Assembly: GCF_001605725.1 (NCBI RefSeq)
Contig: NZ_CP011530.1
Span: 4,712,001-4,776,000 of the forward strand
Direction of reading: 5' to 3'
DNA length: 64,000 nt
From: Mycobacteroides immunogenum
Lineage (GTDB): Bacteria > Actinomycetota > Actinomycetes > Mycobacteriales > Mycobacteriaceae
A model generated the notes under the pieces. The model made no database searches. It saw only the letters and a program-made list of their open reading frames with translations, and was not told the DNA's origin. Shown here one piece after another: positions 61,439-64,000 of this stretch (positions are counted from its first letter, which is position 1; the number at the start of each line of letters is the position of its first letter). Both the position numbers and the translations under genes were made by a program.

Positions 61439-62554
61439 CTAGCCGCGGATCTCGTTCAGCCGGTCGACGGTGCTCTCGAATCCGGCCACCAGGTCGGCCA
61501 CAATCTCAGCGGTGGGCCGAATCTCGTTCATCCGTCCCACGATCTGCCCCGCGGGGAAGCAGACAGTCTCGGGGTCATGCGCGCGATTCATCCGCTCGTG
61601 TGCCCCGCTGACCAGAATGTTCTGCAGAGGCATCGGCAGCGGCGTCGGCGCGTCCTCGGCATCCCAGGCCTGCGTCCATTTGGTCTTCAGCAGCCGCGCC
61701 GGTTTCCCGGTGTAGATGCGGGTACGCACGGTGTCGCTGGAGGTGGCCTTCAGCAGCGCCTGCTGCACCACGGAATCGCCACCGGCGGTGACGGTTCCGA
61801 GGTCGTACTCGGCGGCGGTCAGCCAGATGGAGCCGGTCCACACACCCGAAGCACCGAGTGCCAGGGCTGCCGCCGCCTGCCTGCCGCTGCCGATACCGCC
61901 GGCCGCCAGCACCGGGGCGCTGCCGTCGAGGGCATCCACAATCTCGGGCCAGAGCACCATGGATGCCACATCGCCGGTATGTCCACCGGCCTCATAGCCT
62001 TGGGCCACCACGATATCGACGCCGTTTTCGACGTGCCGTTTGGCGTGTTCGGCCTTACCCGCGAGTGCGGCCACCGGCACGCCATGCTCGTGCGCCTGGT
62101 CGATCACGTCCTTCGGCGGAGAGCCGAGCGCATTGGCGATCAGCTTGATCGGATGCTTGAGCGCGACTTCCACATGCGAGCGGGCCACCGAATGCAGCCA
62201 GCCCAACACCCCCGCCGACTCACGTTCGCCCGGCAGTGGGGGCACGCCCAGGTCGGCAAGAGTCTTCTCGACGAAGTCCTTGTGCCCCTGCGGGATCAGT
62301 TTGTCGATGTCCACCGCGGTGCCCTCGGTGGGCACCTTGGCCGGCATCACGATGTCGACACCATAGGGCTTGCCGTCGGTGTTCTCATCCATCCAATTCA
62401 GAACGGCGTCCAACTCGTCGGGATCGTTGAAGCGGACACACCCCAGCACACCCATGCCGCCCGCGCGGGTGATGGCCGCGGCGACCTTTTCCGACGGCGT
62501 GAAACCGAATATCGGATAACGGATTCCGAACCGCTCACACAGGTCGGTATGCAT
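61439..62554 (-). CDS. nitronate monooxygenase family flavoprotein
   Basis: 371-residue FMN enzyme of the 2-nitropropane dioxygenase/nitronate monooxygenase family, a TIM barrel starting DLCERFGIRYPIFGFTPSEK. FMN-binding segments include AQGYEAGGHTGDVASM, with the catalytic-type His, and AAGGIGSGRQAAAALALGAS. It is of the Rv1533-like type in length. It follows fadD19 by two bases, so it is in the same operon; family members in steroid clusters (for example IpdC) act on CoA thioesters, so a reductase or dehydrogenase role on a sterol intermediate is possible. Nitronate oxidation is not implied by the sequence. Confidence 0.83.
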   Translation of the reverse strand: MHTDLCERFGIRYPIFGFTPSEKVAAAITRAGGMGVLGCVRFNDPDELDAVLNWMDENTDGKPYGVDIVMPAKVPTEGTAVDIDKLIPQGHKDFVEKTLADLGVPPLPGERESAGVLGWLHSVARSHVEVALKHPIKLIANALGSPPKDVIDQAHEHGVPVAALAGKAEHAKRHVENGVDIVVAQGYEAGGHTGDVASMVLWPEIVDALDGSAPVLAAGGIGSGRQAAAALALGASGVWTGSIWLTAAEYDLGTVTAGGDSVVQQALLKATSSDTVRTRIYTGKPARLLKTKWTQAWDAEDAPTPLPMPLQNILVSGAHERMNRAHDPETVCFPAGQIVGRMNEIRPTAEIVADLVAGFESTVDRLNEIRG

Positions 62555-62556
62555 GG

Positions 62557-64000
62557 TCAGGCTCCCGTGTTGACGTGCTTGGAGTTCACCAGGTCCACCT
62601 TCTCGGTTTCGGAGATCTCCTTGGCCCAGCGGTAGTCGGCCTTACCCGCGGGGTTGCGCTTGACGGACTCCACGATCCAGACGCTGCGCGGCACCTTGTA
62701 TCCAGCGATCTCCTTGCGCGCGTGGATATCCAGGTCCTCAAAGGTGAGCTCCACGCCCTCACGCACCGCGATGACGGCACCCACATGCTGGCCCCACTTC
62801 TCATCGGGCACGCCGACGACAACCGCGTCGAACACCGCCGGGTGCCCCTTCAGGACACTCTCGACCTCTTCGGGGAACACCTTCTCGCCGCCGGTGTTGA
62901 TCGATACCGATCCGCGCCCGAGCATCGTCACGGTGCCATCCGCTTCGACGGTCGCCCAGTCACCGGGGATCGCGTACCGCACACCGTTGAACGTCTTGAA
63001 GGTCTCGGCGGTCTTCTTCTCGTCCTTGAAGTATCCGACCGGGATATGACCGCTCTTGGCGATGAGCCCGCGCACCCCGGAACCGGGCTGGATCGGGTTG
63101 CCTTCCTCATCCAGAACCGTTGTGGTGGAACTGATCTTGACGGTCGGGCCACCCGGGTGCATCTGCCCCTTGGTAACGGTGGACAGTCCGCCGGTGCCGG
63201 TCTCGGAGGCGCCGATCGCGTCGGTGATCACCCGGTTGGGCAGCAATTCCAGGTACCGCTCCTTGACCGTCTGCGAGAACAGCGCGGCACTGCTGGCCAA
63301 CACCCACAGCGAGGACAGATCGCGGGCGCGGCCCACCTCGGTGTCCAACGCGTCGATCAGCGGTCGCCCGATCGCGTCGCCGGCGAAGAACAGCATGTTG
63401 ATCTTGTGCTTCTCGATGAGTTCCCACACCTCTTCGGGGTTGAACTCGGGCGCGAGCACCGTGGTGCGCCCCTGGAACAGGGCCATGAAGGTCGCGGCCT
63501 GGGTGGCGCCGTGGATCATCGGTGGGATCGGGAAACCGATGAATGGAGCGGCCTCGGCTCCCTGCTTTGCCAGGTCCCACTCACCCTCGATGTACTCGCC
63601 GGTGACGTAGTTGATCCCGCCGAACAGCGAGCGATAGATGTCCTCGTGCCGCCACATCACACCCTTGGGGAAGCCGGTGGTGCCGCCGGTGTAGATCAGG
63701 AAGATGTCGTCGGGGCTGCGCTCGGCGAAATCACGTTCCGGAGATCCCTGCGCCAGCGCATCTGCGAACGCGACGCCGCCGTACGAGTCAAACGACCCGT
63801 CCGCGCCATCTTCCACCACGATCGCGGTCTTGACGTTCGGGGTGCTCGGCAAGACGTTCGCGACCTTGTCCGCATACCGACGCTCATGCACCAGGGCCGC
63901 CATATCGGAGTTCTCGAACAGGTAGTGCAGCTCGGCCTCGACGTACCGGTAGTTCACGTTGACCGAGATGGCACGGATCTTGACGATGGCCGTCAGCGCC
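62557..64000 (-). CDS. fadD19: steroid acyl-CoA synthetase FadD19 (5' end beyond the window)
   Basis: About 480 residues of the C-terminal part of an acyl-CoA synthetase very like Rv3515c (FadD19), which activates the C27/C26 cholesterol side-chain acid and is needed for growth on cholesterol. Motifs: IYTGGTTGFPKGVMWRHEDI (AMP P-loop), IGFPIPPMIHGATQAATFMA, ITDAIGASETGTGGLSTVTK, TMLGRGSVSINTGGEKVFPE, and the catalytic Lys in RNPAGKADYRWA. YVEAELHYLFENSDMAALVH belongs to the N-terminal domain. The gene is read leftward and continues past 64000; an apparent internal GTG at 63957 is not the real start. The downstream neighbour is the nitronate-monooxygenase-like gene. Confidence 0.92.
   Translation of the reverse strand, partial: ALTAIVKIRAISVNVNYRYVEAELHYLFENSDMAALVHERRYADKVANVLPSTPNVKTAIVVEDGADGSFDSYGGVAFADALAQGSPERDFAERSPDDIFLIYTGGTTGFPKGVMWRHEDIYRSLFGGINYVTGEYIEGEWDLAKQGAEAAPFIGFPIPPMIHGATQAATFMALFQGRTTVLAPEFNPEEVWELIEKHKINMLFFAGDAIGRPLIDALDTEVGRARDLSSLWVLASSAALFSQTVKERYLELLPNRVITDAIGASETGTGGLSTVTKGQMHPGGPTVKISSTTTVLDEEGNPIQPGSGVRGLIAKSGHIPVGYFKDEKKTAETFKTFNGVRYAIPGDWATVEADGTVTMLGRGSVSINTGGEKVFPEEVESVLKGHPAVFDAVVVGVPDEKWGQHVGAVIAVREGVELTFEDLDIHARKEIAGYKVPRSVWIVESVKRNPAGKADYRWAKEISETEKVDLVNSKHVNTGA

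Noticed and set aside
61055..62635. 526-codon plus-strand frame over the end of the DUF559 gene and opposite the nitronate-monooxygenase-like gene.
   Set aside because: It overlaps two supported genes and has a low-complexity, basic product with no domain.

Overview
The window is high-GC, mycobacterial DNA. Its gene content points to a rapidly growing species of the Mycobacteroides abscessus/chelonae group. The left end is a glycopeptidolipid (GPL) locus in which two glycosyltransferase and two acyltransferase genes are interleaved, followed by rmlA and a mmpS4-mmpL4a-mmpL4b operon. With the coupled starts chosen here, the C-terminal Asp-Tyr tyrosines of the two MmpL4 proteins fall at residues 842 and 854, the numbering I recall for M. 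abscessus. An Eis-family acetyltransferase and a full mce4 cholesterol-import operon agree with this placement. No rRNA, tRNA, CRISPR array or insertion sequence was recognised.

Layout. (1) 1-16.1 kb: GPL glycan decoration and export. Two methyltransferases, acyltransferase-glycosyltransferase-acyltransferase genes joined by ATGA overlaps, a sugar-nucleotide epimerase, a second glycosyltransferase, rmlA, a haemophore-like secreted protein, and the MmpL4/MmpS4 transporter. (2) 16.6-20.0 kb: the RamB-type regulator with a carboxymuconolactone-decarboxylase-like partner, then a MerR regulator plus aldo/keto reductase unit. (3) 20.3-25.6 kb: a four-gene operon of amino-acid permease, DszC/SfnB-like flavin monooxygenase, Eis acetyltransferase and DszA/NtaA-like monooxygenase. 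(4) 25.6-34.4 kb: carbonic anhydrase, dihydrolipoamide dehydrogenase (lpdC), membrane proteins, a prolyl-oligopeptidase-like peptidase, a deazaflavin-type reductase and a secretory-lipase-family hydrolase. (5) 34.4-43.0 kb: polyphosphate kinase 2, aldehyde dehydrogenase, DinB-like protein, MFS transporter, an ArsR-SRPBCC pair, a PE-PPE-domain hydrolase with a long low-complexity tail, a YHYH lipoprotein and a cupin. (6) 43.1-44.8 kb: trehalose-phosphate synthase otsA behind a 54-residue gene. (7) 44.8-60.4 kb: the mce4 steroid importer (yrbE4A to mce4F plus two Mce-associated proteins), a steroid-type SDR, a ferredoxin, fadE26-fadE27 and fadD17, with two KstR-type operators. (8) 60.4-64 kb: a DUF559 endonuclease-like gene bracketed by two related palindromes, then a nitronate-monooxygenase-family gene behind fadD19, which runs off the right edge.

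How the genes work together. RmlA starts dTDP-rhamnose synthesis and the epimerase could convert it to dTDP-6-deoxytalose. The glycosyltransferases attach the sugars, the acyltransferases and methyltransferases decorate them, and MmpS4/MmpL4 export the GPL. In the mce4 region the importer brings sterols in, FadD19 and FadD17 activate side-chain acids, and FadE26/27 with the SDR carry out beta-oxidation, probably all under KstR. Many genes here have a TANNNT hexamer exactly 6-7 bases before their start codon, the hallmark of mycobacterial leaderless transcripts.

The most interesting new leads are the eis-containing operon, which looks like a route for salvage or detoxification of an S- or N-substituted amino acid; the endonuclease-like gene flanked by two copies of a palindromic element; a MerR promoter with a textbook 19-bp spacer that appears to be leaderless; and a likely leaderless 24-codon ORF in front of rmlA. 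Locus comparisons with M. tuberculosis and M. abscessus are from memory and were not checked by a search.
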